From: Sulfurospirillum halorespirans DSM 13726
Lineage (GTDB): Bacteria > Campylobacterota > Campylobacteria > Campylobacterales > Sulfurospirillaceae
Reading direction: 5' to 3'
DNA length: 64,000 nt
NCBI RefSeq assembly: GCF_001723605.1
Contig: NZ_CP017111.1
Span: 124,001 to 188,000, forward strand
A program made the translations under genes and the position numbers. This document shows positions 35,598 to 44,886 of the stretch, piece after piece. Position 1 is the first letter of the stretch. The number at the start of each line of letters is the position of its first letter. The notes beneath the pieces were generated by a model. That model was not told where the DNA came from. It made no database searches and saw nothing but the letters and a program-made list of their open reading frames with translations.

Positions 35598-36761
35598 ATG
35601 CGCAAATTAGTAGGAGTTATCCTTGTCGTGTTAACGCTACTGCTTCCCTACTACTTCTCAAACACAAAATTTGAAGGCACTATCATTCGTTTGGGGATGA
35701 GTGGACCGTTTAGTGGAGGGCTCAATAGCGTTGGCAATCAATTTCTTTTAGGCGCTGAGATCTATCTGCAAAACCTCAATGACCATGGAGGTGTTTACGG
35801 TCGAAAAATAGAGATCGTTGCCAAAGATGACCGCTATGAGCCTAAAATTGCGATTGAAAATGTTCATGAATTGATTGAAAAAGAGAAGGTGTTTGCGCTT
35901 TTTGGCATTATTGGAACGCCAGTAACAGAAGAGGTTTTCCCTATTGCCATTGAAAAACGTATTCCTTTTGTGGGTGCTTATTCGGGTGCCGAATTTTTAC
36001 GCAATCCTCCCAATCCTATTGTCCTCAATGCAAGGGCGGGTGATCTTGATGAGATCGAAAAATTGGTGCAGTATTATGCGGATGACTTGAAATACAAGCG
36101 TTTTGCCCTTTTTTATCAAAATGATAGCTTTGGAAGAGCAGGGCTTAAGGGTGTTAAAACCGCCCTCTCCAAACGTAACTTAGTACTTGTTGGCGAGGGA
36201 AGTTACAAACGCAATACGCTCTCTGTAGGAAATGCGCTGTATGAGATCGAACTGTGCAATCCTGAAGTGATTTTGATGATAGGCTCAACCAACCCTGTTG
36301 CAGAATTTATCAAGCGCGCACGCAAGAGTACAAAAATACGTCAAGAGGTACAATTTGGACTCTTCTCGTTTGTTGAACCCAAACCCTTGATCGACCTTTT
36401 GCACGGTCAGGGCAAAGGTATCACGTTTGCGCAAGTGGTACCTTCCCCGTGGACGTCTGAGGTGGAAGAGGTGGAAAATTACCGTGTGTTGATGCGCAAA
36501 TATTATCCCAAAGAAGCATTGGGGCATGTCTCGTTGGAAGGTTATTTTGCTGCGCGTATGATCACGGAAGTGTTTAAAAGTTTAGGTCAAGATTTTACGA
36601 AAGAGGAATTTATCAAAGCGCTGGGAAGCTTTTCTAAAACACTCGATGAGACCGCTGTCTCTAAAAACAGGGATGAACGGTGTAAATGCTTGCACCGCGT
36701 GCATTTAAGCGAGTATGTCGATGATGACTTTTACTCGGTAGGAAAAAGTGATGAACAATAA
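35598..36761 (+). CDS. Periplasmic binding protein of the amino-acid/amide (type 1) family, sensor component
   Basis: 387 residues with an N-terminal signal or anchor helix and a Peripla_BP_6 domain (LGMSGPFSGGLNSVGNQFLLGAEIY as the first strand-helix; GGVYGRKIEIVAKDDRY). No ABC permease or ATPase is near; instead it overlaps a histidine kinase gene by 14 bp, followed by a regulator. The protein most likely presents a ligand to the kinase, as known for other binding-protein-assisted two-component systems. Ligand unknown. Confidence 0.85.
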   Translation: MRKLVGVILVVLTLLLPYYFSNTKFEGTIIRLGMSGPFSGGLNSVGNQFLLGAEIYLQNLNDHGGVYGRKIEIVAKDDRYEPKIAIENVHELIEKEKVFALFGIIGTPVTEEVFPIAIEKRIPFVGAYSGAEFLRNPPNPIVLNARAGDLDEIEKLVQYYADDLKYKRFALFYQNDSFGRAGLKGVKTALSKRNLVLVGEGSYKRNTLSVGNALYEIELCNPEVILMIGSTNPVAEFIKRARKSTKIRQEVQFGLFSFVEPKPLIDLLHGQGKGITFAQVVPSPWTSEVEEVENYRVLMRKYYPKEALGHVSLEGYFAARMITEVFKSLGQDFTKEEFIKALGSFSKTLDETAVSKNRDERCKCLHRVHLSEYVDDDFYSVGKSDEQ

Positions 36762-38364
36762 CCCTTTAAATGATTTTATGGGTAGCATCGATGAGATGAC
36801 CATCGCGAAAAAAACGACGCTTCTTTTTCTCATCATGGTGGTCGGAATGCTTTTCATTGGGAGTTTTGCCCATATGAGCATTAACCGCATTAAAGACAAT
36901 TTCGATATTTTGTATACCAAACGCATGCTCCCAACCATTCGTCTTGAAAACCTGAAAGACATTTATACGGTCAATATTTTAGACACGATTCGAGACATCG
37001 AAAAAGGTTCCATCAGTGCCCATGAAGGGCAAGTGGTGATCGCCCTTGCACAAGAACTGATTAAGATAGAGTTGCAAGAGTATAAAAACAGTTTAGGGAT
37101 TGATGAGAGTGATTGGTTGATCAAATTAGCCCGTTCATGGGGATTGATGAATGCCACGAGCAAATCTTTTTTTAAAACCAATGAAGATGATATTTTAACC
37201 TCTAAGATAGAACAAAAGATTCACACCATTGATGGTATTTTGCTTAAGATGTTTAGCTATTTTGAAACCAAACAGGCGCTCAAAGCGATTGATACGCTCC
37301 AAAATGAGCTCTATCCCAGTGTTTACGCTATCAATATTGATCTAACAGGGCTGATTAACCTCAATTTGGATGGTGCGAAAGAGGGGTATGCGCGTACGAC
37401 CAAAGTGTATGACAATACGTTTGAGTGGATCGTTGTAGCAACTCTGGGCACGATTGCTTTTGCCGCACTGTTGGCGATTGTGTTACTACAAAATATTCGC
37501 TTACTTCATGCCAGACTGGCAAAAATGGTCGATGCCAAAACCCAAGAGTTGCAACAACTCAACCGCAATCTTGAGCTTAAAGTACAGTATGAAGTGGAGC
37601 AGAGCCGCCAAAAAGATCAGATCATGTTTCGCCAATCACGGCTCGCTTCGATGGGGGAGATGATCGGCAATATTGCCCATCAATGGCGCCAGCCGCTCAA
37701 TGCCATTGTGCTTATTATTCAAAGTTTTCAGATGAAACGCATGGCAGGATTAGCACTGAGTGATGAATTTATCGACAAACAGGTTAATGAAGGCATTCAG
37801 CTTGCTTCTTTGATGTCGCATACGATTGATGATTTTCGCAATTTCTTCAAACCCAACCACAGCGAAGAGGAATTTAGCGTTAAAGAGACCGTGTTGTATA
37901 GTCTGAAATTGGTGCAAGAGTATTATGCAAAATCGGGGATTAAGATCTTTTTAAATTGCAATCACGATGTGCAGATTTGTGGTTATCCCAATGAATTTTC
38001 TCAAGTGGTGATGAATCTTTTCTCCAATGCCAAAGATGCTCTTGAAGAGCGCGCTGTGGAAGAAAAGCTGATTGAAGTTGTAGTAACAAAAGAGGCGAGT
38101 AACGCGGTTGTTAGCGTGATTGATAATGGAGGTGGCATCAGCGATGAGGTGCAAGATAGAATGTTTGAGCCCTATTTTACGACCAAACACAAATCCTCAG
38201 GCACAGGAATAGGACTTTACATGTCAAAACAGATTATTGAAAAACAGATGCAAGGAAGTATGAGTGGCACGAATATCACGTATATTTTTCAAAACGGCAA
38301 ACGCTATGAGAAGTGTGCCATTATTACAATTTTAGTACCACTTGAAAAAAAGGAGGAGAAATAA
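36748..38364 (+). CDS. Histidine kinase of the binding-protein module
   Basis: 538 residues: two membrane helices (about 25-47 and 228-250) around a mostly helical periplasmic region of about 180 residues with no Cache fold evident, a coiled coil (KTQELQQLNRNLELKV), then the kinase core. H-box GNIAHQWRQPLN is the Campylobacterota/Geobacter type; N-box NLFSNAKDALEE, G1 VIDNGGGI and G2 GTGIGLYMSK are present. It overlaps the binding-protein gene. Confidence 0.92.
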   Translation: MMNNNPLNDFMGSIDEMTIAKKTTLLFLIMVVGMLFIGSFAHMSINRIKDNFDILYTKRMLPTIRLENLKDIYTVNILDTIRDIEKGSISAHEGQVVIALAQELIKIELQEYKNSLGIDESDWLIKLARSWGLMNATSKSFFKTNEDDILTSKIEQKIHTIDGILLKMFSYFETKQALKAIDTLQNELYPSVYAINIDLTGLINLNLDGAKEGYARTTKVYDNTFEWIVVATLGTIAFAALLAIVLLQNIRLLHARLAKMVDAKTQELQQLNRNLELKVQYEVEQSRQKDQIMFRQSRLASMGEMIGNIAHQWRQPLNAIVLIIQSFQMKRMAGLALSDEFIDKQVNEGIQLASLMSHTIDDFRNFFKPNHSEEEFSVKETVLYSLKLVQEYYAKSGIKIFLNCNHDVQICGYPNEFSQVVMNLFSNAKDALEERAVEEKLIEVVVTKEASNAVVSVIDNGGGISDEVQDRMFEPYFTTKHKSSGTGIGLYMSKQIIEKQMQGSMSGTNITYIFQNGKRYEKCAIITILVPLEKKEEK

Positions 38365-38365
38365 G

Positions 38366-39025
38366 ATGGATTTTAATGGGTTAAAAGACTGCGTCGTATT
38401 ATACGTCGAAGATGAAAAATCGGTTCAGATGCAGACACAGATGATTTTGAAAGATTTTGTCAAAGAGGTGTATCTTGCCTCAAACGGCGAAGAAGGGCTG
38501 AAAATTGCACTTGAAAAAGAGGTTGATATTATCGTGACCGATATTTTAATGCCGGGGATGAATGGCATCGAGATGCTTAAAAAACTCAAAAAAGAGTACA
38601 ACCGCGACATTCCTGTCATCATTACAACCGCATTTACCGAGACGGAGTATCTTATGGAAGCGATTATGTTGAAGGTAGATGGGTTTATCATGAAGCCGAT
38701 TAACGTCAAAGATTTGATTAGCAATATTTACACTGCGATGCTTCCGAAACTTCATAGCAAAGAGATTCAAGGGTGCTCGTTTATTATCGAAGGGCTTGCC
38801 GCGCTCATTGGTGGTAAAAAAATTGAAATTTTAAAATACATCATCAACCATTTGGATGAAAACAAGATATTTAATGGCTCCTACCAAGATATTATTGACA
38901 ATATTGGTGTGAGTAAACCAACTGTGGTGCACATGTTTCAACAGCTCATTAAAGTTGGCATATTAGAGAAGGTGAAAAATAAAATGTATCGATTCCGCAA
39001 TACCAAACTTATTGGAGATCAGTAA
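38366..39025 (+). CDS. Response regulator with RepL-like winged helix output
   Basis: 219 residues from ATG 38366, behind AGGAGG. Receiver domain with phospho-site in IIVTDILMPGMNG and the lysine in FIMKPI. The output domain (about residues 135-215, IGGKKIEILKYIINHL ... VSKPTVVHMFQQL) resembles RepL-type/MarR-like winged helices rather than OmpR or NarL. This output type is uncommon. It starts 1 bp after the kinase stop. Targets unknown. Confidence 0.85.
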   Translation: MDFNGLKDCVVLYVEDEKSVQMQTQMILKDFVKEVYLASNGEEGLKIALEKEVDIIVTDILMPGMNGIEMLKKLKKEYNRDIPVIITTAFTETEYLMEAIMLKVDGFIMKPINVKDLISNIYTAMLPKLHSKEIQGCSFIIEGLAALIGGKKIEILKYIINHLDENKIFNGSYQDIIDNIGVSKPTVVHMFQQLIKVGILEKVKNKMYRFRNTKLIGDQ

Positions 39026-39544
39026 ATGAAAAAAGTGATTTTTGTTCTATTTTTAGGGCTTTGGAGCGCACTTCTTGCGAAAGAGGTGGTGTTTGAAACA
39101 ACGCAAGGAACCATTGTTTTTGCTCTTAAACCAGACGTTGCACCTAAAGCGTGCGAGAATTTTGAGGGATTGGTAAAAAAAGGGTACTACGATGGCATTA
39201 GCTTTCACCGTATTATCAAAAATTTTATGATTCAAGGTGGAGATCCCACAGAAACGGGGCGTGGTGGCGAGTCTTTGAATGGAGCGCCGTTTGAAGATGA
39301 GTTTAAACCCAACGTGACGTTTACCAAAGCAGGTATTTTAGCGATGGCAAATGCAGGTCGAAATACCAATGGAAGCCAGTTTTTTATCACCACGGTTCCA
39401 ACTCCGCACCTCAATGGCAGACATACTATTTTTGGTGAAGTTGTGGAAGGAATGGATGTGGTTCGCAAGCTTGAAAATGTTGCGACCGATGGTAGAGATA
39501 AGCCCATGCAACCACAAAAAATTCTCAAAGCATATTTAAAATAA
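39026..39544 (+). CDS. Periplasmic cyclophilin-type peptidyl-prolyl isomerase
   Basis: 172 residues with a signal peptide (ending LLA) and a cyclophilin domain with FHRIIKNFMIQGGDP, NGSQFFI and the short loops of bacterial PPIases. Helps fold periplasmic or exported proteins. It starts on the base after the response regulator stop; the functional link to that operon is unclear. Confidence 0.93.
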   Translation: MKKVIFVLFLGLWSALLAKEVVFETTQGTIVFALKPDVAPKACENFEGLVKKGYYDGISFHRIIKNFMIQGGDPTETGRGGESLNGAPFEDEFKPNVTFTKAGILAMANAGRNTNGSQFFITTVPTPHLNGRHTIFGEVVEGMDVVRKLENVATDGRDKPMQPQKILKAYLK

Positions 39545-39578
39545 TTTAAGGTAAAATAGACCCAATTTGAAACACTAG

Positions 39579-39929
<351 letters not shown>

Positions 39930-39940
39930 AAACTAACAAA

Positions 39941-39980
39941 AGGTGATTAAATTTTAATCACCTGTCATCCTCCCTTTTTT
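39941..39980 (+). terminator. Terminator between PII and amtB
   Basis: Stem AGGTGATTA/TAATCACCT (39941-39949, 39955-39963) followed after a short C-rich stretch by TTTTTT. Read-through may supply amtB. Confidence 0.6.
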
Positions 39981-40016
39981 GTACAATCCTCCATTACATT
40001 TTAGTTCACACAAAGG

Positions 40017-40026
40017 TTACATGTAA
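40017..40026. repeat. TTACATGTAA palindrome overlapping the amtB start
   Basis: The last base of the palindrome is the A of the amtB ATG (40026), and AAAGG lies directly before it. A protein on this site, or the mRNA copy, would sit between ribosome-binding site and start codon. Confidence 0.9.
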
Positions 40027-41207
40027 TGGATGTATCTTCAATTCAATATGTCATTGACACCTTCTTTCTTCTTTTTACGGCTGTCTTAATTCTTTTGATG
40101 GTTCCAGGTTTTGCCATGCTTGAAGCAGGGCTGGTTCGCAGTAAAAATGCCTCAGCCGTTTTGACAGGCAATGTAATGCTCTACGCGATTACGTCGTTTG
40201 TTTTTCTGTTGTGGGGTTATAACCTCATGTTTGGTGGGAACGGCTTTTTCTTAAACGGTGTCGCCGTTGAGGGTTACAGTGCGTATGCGTATTTTCTCTT
40301 TCAGATGGCATTTGTGAGTAAAACGGTTTCTATTATGAGTGGTGGTGTGAGTGAGCGTATTCGCATTGTTCCTTTTATGATTTTTGCCGTTCTTATGAGT
40401 GGATTTATCTACCCCATGGTCGGCAATGCCATTTGGGGCGGAGGCTTTCTCAAAGAGGTGCATGATCTTGCTGGCTGTACGGTGATTCACTCTGTCGGCG
40501 GATGGGCACTGTTGGCTGGTATTTTGGTCTTAGGTGCAAGGCGAGGGCGTTATGGTAAAGAGGGACAGGTGCGGGCGATTCCTGCGTCTAATATTCCTTT
40601 AGTGACGCTTGGTGCGATGCTCCTTTGGATTGGTTGGTTTGGCTTCAATGGCGGCAGTGCTTTTACGATTTCCAGTGTTGAAAAAGCAGACTTGGTTGGA
40701 CTCATTATCGTCAATACCAACACTGCTGGGCTTGCAGGTGCGATTAGTGCTGCGTTTATTATCTATTTTCAGTATAAAAAACTGGACATTACGATGATAC
40801 TCAATGGTGCATTGGGCGGACTTGTCGCTATTACCGCAAGTGCCGATGTCGTTGGACTTTGGGAGCCCATTATCATCGGTGCCATTGGTGGGATATTGGT
40901 CGTTTTTGCCGTTCCTCTTTTTGATAAATTCAAAATCGATGATCCTGTAGGTGCGCTTTCCGTTCACTTGGTCAATGGTATTTGGGGTACGCTTGCCGTG
41001 GCACTCTTTGCCGATTTTTCACTGCTTACACAACTCAAAGGCATTGCATTAACAGGACTGTTTACCTTCCCAATTTCCTATATTGCGTTTGTTCTGATTA
41101 AGAAAATGATTGGTCTGCGAAGTGACGAAGAACACGAATACGTGGGGCTTGATCTCGAAGAGTGTGGCTTGGAAGCGTATCCAGAATTTGCCAAATCCAA
41201 AGTCTGA
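40026..41207 (+). CDS. amtB: Ammonium transporter
   Basis: Inner-membrane ammonium channel, 393 residues, 11 helices, with family blocks FAMLEAGLVRSKN and GGWALLAGILVLGARRGRYGK. The twin pore histidines are expected in VIHSVGG and VHLVNGIWG. No signal peptide is apparent, unlike E. coli AmtB. Paired with PII upstream, as usual. Expression probably responds to nitrogen limitation, but no sigma-54 box was recognised. Confidence 0.96.
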   Translation: MDVSSIQYVIDTFFLLFTAVLILLMVPGFAMLEAGLVRSKNASAVLTGNVMLYAITSFVFLLWGYNLMFGGNGFFLNGVAVEGYSAYAYFLFQMAFVSKTVSIMSGGVSERIRIVPFMIFAVLMSGFIYPMVGNAIWGGGFLKEVHDLAGCTVIHSVGGWALLAGILVLGARRGRYGKEGQVRAIPASNIPLVTLGAMLLWIGWFGFNGGSAFTISSVEKADLVGLIIVNTNTAGLAGAISAAFIIYFQYKKLDITMILNGALGGLVAITASADVVGLWEPIIIGAIGGILVVFAVPLFDKFKIDDPVGALSVHLVNGIWGTLAVALFADFSLLTQLKGIALTGLFTFPISYIAFVLIKKMIGLRSDEEHEYVGLDLEECGLEAYPEFAKSKV

Positions 41208-41212
41208 AAATC

Positions 41213-41245
41213 TTTACATGTAAGGGATTAACCCTTACATGTAAA
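41213..41245. repeat. Inverted pair of palindromes forming a perfect 14-bp hairpin
   Basis: TTTACATGTAAGGG (41213-41226), ATTAA, CCCTTACATGTAAA (41232-41245). Each arm contains an exact TTACATGTAA (41214-41223 and 41235-41244), so arms can pair with themselves or with each other. It lies between the convergent amtB and aldo/keto reductase stops and could act as a bidirectional transcript end. Confidence 0.9.
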
Positions 41246-41246
41246 C

Positions 41247-42266
41247 TCACCCCATTGGGTATAAAATCTCTTTTTGCACCTTCTCGCATTCGTTTAAAAT
41301 CTCAGGGCTGAGTTTGAGTTCAAGCGCTTTGAAGCTCTCTTCCAGCTGTGTGGCATAGCGCGCGCCGATGATGGTGGAGGCGACAAAATCAAAGTGCATG
41401 CTCCACGCAATGGCGAGGGTGACAGGACTCATGCCATATTTTTTGGCAATGTCGAGGTATTTAGCGGTTGCGCCGAGTGATTTTTCATTGACGAAGCGTT
41501 TGTACATTGCTTTTTGTCTGGGCTCTCCCGCGTGAAGGTATTCGCCAAAACGGCTTTTGGGGTCGATGAACGCTTGATTGTATTTACCGCTCAAAACGCC
41601 TCCAGCCATCGGCGAGTAAGGAAGGAGTGAGACGTTTTCTTTACGGCAGATATTGGAGAGTTCATCCAAAAAGCGAGGATTGAGCAGTGAGAAATTGTTT
41701 TGGATCGACTCAAAGCGCGCGAGTTTTTCATACTGCGCAATCGTGTTGGACTTGGTGAGTCCATACGCTGAGTCATTGGATGTACCGAGGTAGCGTACTT
41801 TTCCGCTTTTGACCAGTTCATCGAGTGCGCGCATCGACTCTTCTTTGGGAACGAGCTCATCGGGCCAATGCACTTGGTAAAGGTCGATGTAGTCAGTTTT
41901 GAGACGTTTCAAACTTCCTTCTATGGCTCGTTGAATGTGAAAACGATCGATCGCAGTGAGTCCATGGCGAATCGGTGGAACAAACCAACCATTGGCTGCA
42001 CCTGCCATTTTCGTTGCTAAAATAATGCTTTCACGTGGTTTCGTCGCAAGCCACTCAGAAATAATTTTCTCAGTCTCACCCGCATAGTCACCGCGAGGAG
42101 GAACGGGATAAAGCTCTGCAGTATCGAAAAAATTGATACCACGATCGTACGCAGTATCGAGGATTTTAAAGGATTCGGCTTTATCGCTCCAGCTACCAAA
42201 ACTCATCGTTCCCATACAAATAGGGGTTACTCTTAGTCCGCTTTTCCCAATGTAACGATATTCCAT
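41247..42266 (-). CDS. Aldo/keto reductase
   Basis: 339 residues, NADPH-dependent (beta/alpha)8 oxidoreductase. The catalytic tetrad positions are visible: Asp in FFDTAELY (with Tyr), Lys in ILATKMA and His in YQVHWPDE. Closest in appearance to the YajO/Tas group. Substrate unknown. Independent gene; its promoter faces pyrC. Confidence 0.9.
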   Translation of the reverse strand: MEYRYIGKSGLRVTPICMGTMSFGSWSDKAESFKILDTAYDRGINFFDTAELYPVPPRGDYAGETEKIISEWLATKPRESIILATKMAGAANGWFVPPIRHGLTAIDRFHIQRAIEGSLKRLKTDYIDLYQVHWPDELVPKEESMRALDELVKSGKVRYLGTSNDSAYGLTKSNTIAQYEKLARFESIQNNFSLLNPRFLDELSNICRKENVSLLPYSPMAGGVLSGKYNQAFIDPKSRFGEYLHAGEPRQKAMYKRFVNEKSLGATAKYLDIAKKYGMSPVTLAIAWSMHFDFVASTIIGARYATQLEESFKALELKLSPEILNECEKVQKEILYPMG

Positions 42267-42346
42267 AGGTATGCCTTAACATTTTTGATGGAAGTATAAC
42301 ATTTTGGGCTTGCTTTGATATAATTAAAACCAAAAAGGCATGCGTA

Positions 42347-43354
42347 ATGACCCACACTCTGATTTCTCCTCTTGATATGCACCTGCATTTACGTGATGAA
42401 GCGATGCTCAAGGTGGTGGCACCTTTGAGTGCGCACAGCTTTGTGGGTGGTATGATTATGCCCAATGTTGTTCCTCCCATTACGACCATTGAAGCAGTCA
42501 TTGCCTATAAAGAGCGCATTATGAGCGCCATTGGCAACAACGTATTTGAGCCTTTGATGACACTCTTTTTTCGTTCGGATTACACGCGTGAATTTTTAGA
42601 AAAAGCGGCGTTACATGTAAAAGCTTTGAAGCTCTATCCTTCGGGCATTACGACCAATTCTGAAGGTGGTGTGGCGAGCATGGACATCGAAGTTTTGCGC
42701 TCTGTGTTAGAAGCGATGAGTGATTTGGGACTCATTTTATGCGTGCACGGTGAGACCAATGGATTTGTGATGGATCGGGAAAAAGAGTTTGGCTCCATTT
42801 ATGAAAGTCTAGCTTCGGCTTTTCCAAAACTGAAAATTGTGATGGAGCACATCACCACTAAAGAGAGTGTGGCGCTTTTAGACCGATATGAAAATCTTTA
42901 TGCCACGATTACACTCCACCATCTTTTGATTACATTAGATGATGTCGCAGGTGGTATGCTTCAACCGCATCTATTCTGTAAACCGATTGCGAAGCGTTAT
43001 GAAGACAGAGACGCGCTTTTACATGTAAGCCTTAAGGCTCATCCTAAAGTGATGTTTGGAAGTGATTCGGCGCCGCATCCGATTCATAAGAAAGAGTGCT
43101 GTGGCTGTGCGGCGGGTGTTTTCACAGCGCCCATCGCACTGCAGGCGTTGGTTGAACTCTTTGACAAACATAACGCCTTAGCAAACCTGCAAGCGTTTGT
43201 GAGTAACACTGCACAAACCATTTATGGCTACAAAGCCCCATATAAAGAGGTTGTTTTAGAAAAAACACCCTTTGTAGTAACACACAGTTATGGTGACGTT
43301 GTTCCTATGTTTGCAAACGAAACATTAGCTTGGAGTATCAAATATGTCGTATAA
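42347..43354 (+). CDS. pyrC: Dihydroorotase
   Basis: Closes the dihydroorotate ring in pyrimidine synthesis. 335 residues of the class II type; the HxH motif is MHLHLRD (H12, H14), the carboxylated lysine is K95 in KALKLYPSG, and later histidines are in VMEHITT and FGSDSAPHP. Two TTACATGTAA copies (42611-42620, 43019-43028) encode LHV, the first right before the catalytic lysine region. Its end overlaps the next gene by 11 bp. Confidence 0.95.
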   Translation: MTHTLISPLDMHLHLRDEAMLKVVAPLSAHSFVGGMIMPNVVPPITTIEAVIAYKERIMSAIGNNVFEPLMTLFFRSDYTREFLEKAALHVKALKLYPSGITTNSEGGVASMDIEVLRSVLEAMSDLGLILCVHGETNGFVMDREKEFGSIYESLASAFPKLKIVMEHITTKESVALLDRYENLYATITLHHLLITLDDVAGGMLQPHLFCKPIAKRYEDRDALLHVSLKAHPKVMFGSDSAPHPIHKKECCGCAAGVFTAPIALQALVELFDKHNALANLQAFVSNTAQTIYGYKAPYKEVVLEKTPFVVTHSYGDVVPMFANETLAWSIKYVV

Positions 43355-44009
43355 AATTCTTATTCTCGAAGACAACACATTGCTACTTCAAACACTCGAA
43401 GATTTTTTGAGCGGAAATGGGTATGAATGTACGTTGGTGAAAAGTGGCAAAGAAGCGTTGAAGCAGTGTTATGAACATAAATTTGATCTCTATCTTTTAG
43501 ATGTCAAAGTGCCAGATATGAACGGATTTGACTTCTTAAAAGAGCTTCGCGCTGCGGGAGATCGCACGCCTGCTATTTTTGTGACATCACTGAATGACCA
43601 AGAGAGCCTTGCGAAAGGTTTTATATTGGGTGGGGATGACTACATCAAAAAGCCGTTTGATTTGGAAGAGGTATTGCTGCGCATTAAAGCGTTGCTAGCG
43701 CGCGCGAAAGGGATTGTGGATGATTGGCTAAGCATCGATGAAGCGTATAAACTCAATCTTGCGCGCAAACGTCTTTTTTGCAATAAAGAGGAACTTGATA
43801 TTAACCTCAAAGATTTTGAACTGCTTTATTTATTGGTCAAAGAGCGCGGAAACGTAGTCACCAAAGAGATGATTCACGAGCGCCTTTGGAGCAGTAGTGA
43901 AGAGATTAATGAGGGCTCCATTCGCGTCTATATCAACAATCTTAAAAAGATTTTTGGTAAAGAGGTCATCGTTAATATTCGAGGAATTGGGTATCGCTTT
44001 GAGAAGTAG
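43344..44009 (+). CDS. OmpR-family response regulator (paralogue)
   Basis: 221 residues. Receiver domain with phospho-Asp in [13 protein letters not shown] and KKPF loop, then winged helix ending [14 protein letters not shown]. Closely similar in layout to the regulator at 24099-24773, so probably a duplicate with separate targets. The start overlaps pyrC, so it is expressed with pyrimidine synthesis unless an internal promoter exists. Confidence 0.93.
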   Translation: MSYKILILEDNTLLLQTLEDFLSGNGYECTLVKSGKEALKQCYEHKFDLYLLDVKVPDMNGFDFLKELRAAGDRTPAIFVTSLNDQESLAKGFILGGDDYIKKPFDLEEVLLRIKALLARAKGIVDDWLSIDEAYKLNLARKRLFCNKEELDINLKDFELLYLLVKERGNVVTKEMIHERLWSSSEEINEGSIRVYINNLKKIFGKEVIVNIRGIGYRFEK

Positions 44010-44847
44010 TGATCGAATCTTTTTTATTCGTTCTATCATCGCGTTTAGCTTTGCCATTTGTCTCCTTGTTTCCTTTGGCATCGCTTTATGGGGATACGCA
44101 GGCGAGGCTAAAAGCTGGGTGGTGTTCTCAATCTTCATGGCATCGCTTATTGGAGGCTATTTGATTGTCTCTTACACGCTCTCATCGTTGTTTAAAACCA
44201 ACCGTTTTTTAGATATTTTGCTCAAAGACACACTTCATGAACTCAATATTCCTCTTTCTGTCATCAATGCCAATCTTCAGATGCTTCAAGCCGATGAGCA
44301 AGATGAAAAGAAGCTCAAACGTTTAGGGCGCATTGACTTGGCGAGCAAAGATCTGTATGCCCTTTACAAAGAGGTGGATTATTACATCAAAAAAGAGATT
44401 CAAGAAGACGTTCGCGAGAAGTTTTACCTTGATGAGCTCATTGTAAGCGTTGTTGAAAAACAAAAAGAGATGGCAGAAGGTGTTGCCATCATTCATACCG
44501 TTTTACATGTAGAGATTTTTGCCGATAAACACGGCTTTGCCAAAGTCATTTCAAATCTGGTACATAATGCGTTGAAATACAATAAAGATCATAATGCGAT
44601 TCGTATTTTCCAAGAAAAAGAGAACCTTATCATTAAAGATCAAGGGTTAGGTATGAGTGAAGCGGAGCTCTTTTTGGCATTTGATCGCTACTATCAAGCT
44701 GATACAACCAAAGAGGGATATGGCATAGGATTGAGTCTTGTTAAAGCCTATTGCGATGAGTTTAAGATTACCATGCGGATCAATTCGCAAAAAAATGTGG
44801 GTACAGAAGTCGTCTTGGATATTTCACATCTTCTGAATAAAAAATGA
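43999..44847 (+). CDS. Small membrane histidine kinase
   Basis: 282 residues from TTG 43999, overlapping the regulator by 11 bp; a longer frame inside the regulator gene is not used. Two close membrane helices with only about 8 residues between them, so no periplasmic sensor domain. Kinase core: H-box TLHELNIPLSVI, N-box NLVHNALKYN, G1 IIKDQGLGM, G2 YGIGLSLVK. With no ligand domain it may sense the membrane or a partner. A one-mismatch palindrome copy at 44503 gives LHV. Confidence 0.88.
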   Translation: MRSSDRIFFIRSIIAFSFAICLLVSFGIALWGYAGEAKSWVVFSIFMASLIGGYLIVSYTLSSLFKTNRFLDILLKDTLHELNIPLSVINANLQMLQADEQDEKKLKRLGRIDLASKDLYALYKEVDYYIKKEIQEDVREKFYLDELIVSVVEKQKEMAEGVAIIHTVLHVEIFADKHGFAKVISNLVHNALKYNKDHNAIRIFQEKENLIIKDQGLGMSEAELFLAFDRYYQADTTKEGYGIGLSLVKAYCDEFKITMRINSQKNVGTEVVLDISHLLNKK

Positions 44848-44886
44848 TATAATCAAGCCAAAATCATCAATCAACGGGACATTACG

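Noticed and set aside
38217..38226. TTACATGTCA in the histidine kinase gene
   Set aside because: One mismatch in the core arm and no symmetric flank; not included in the count.
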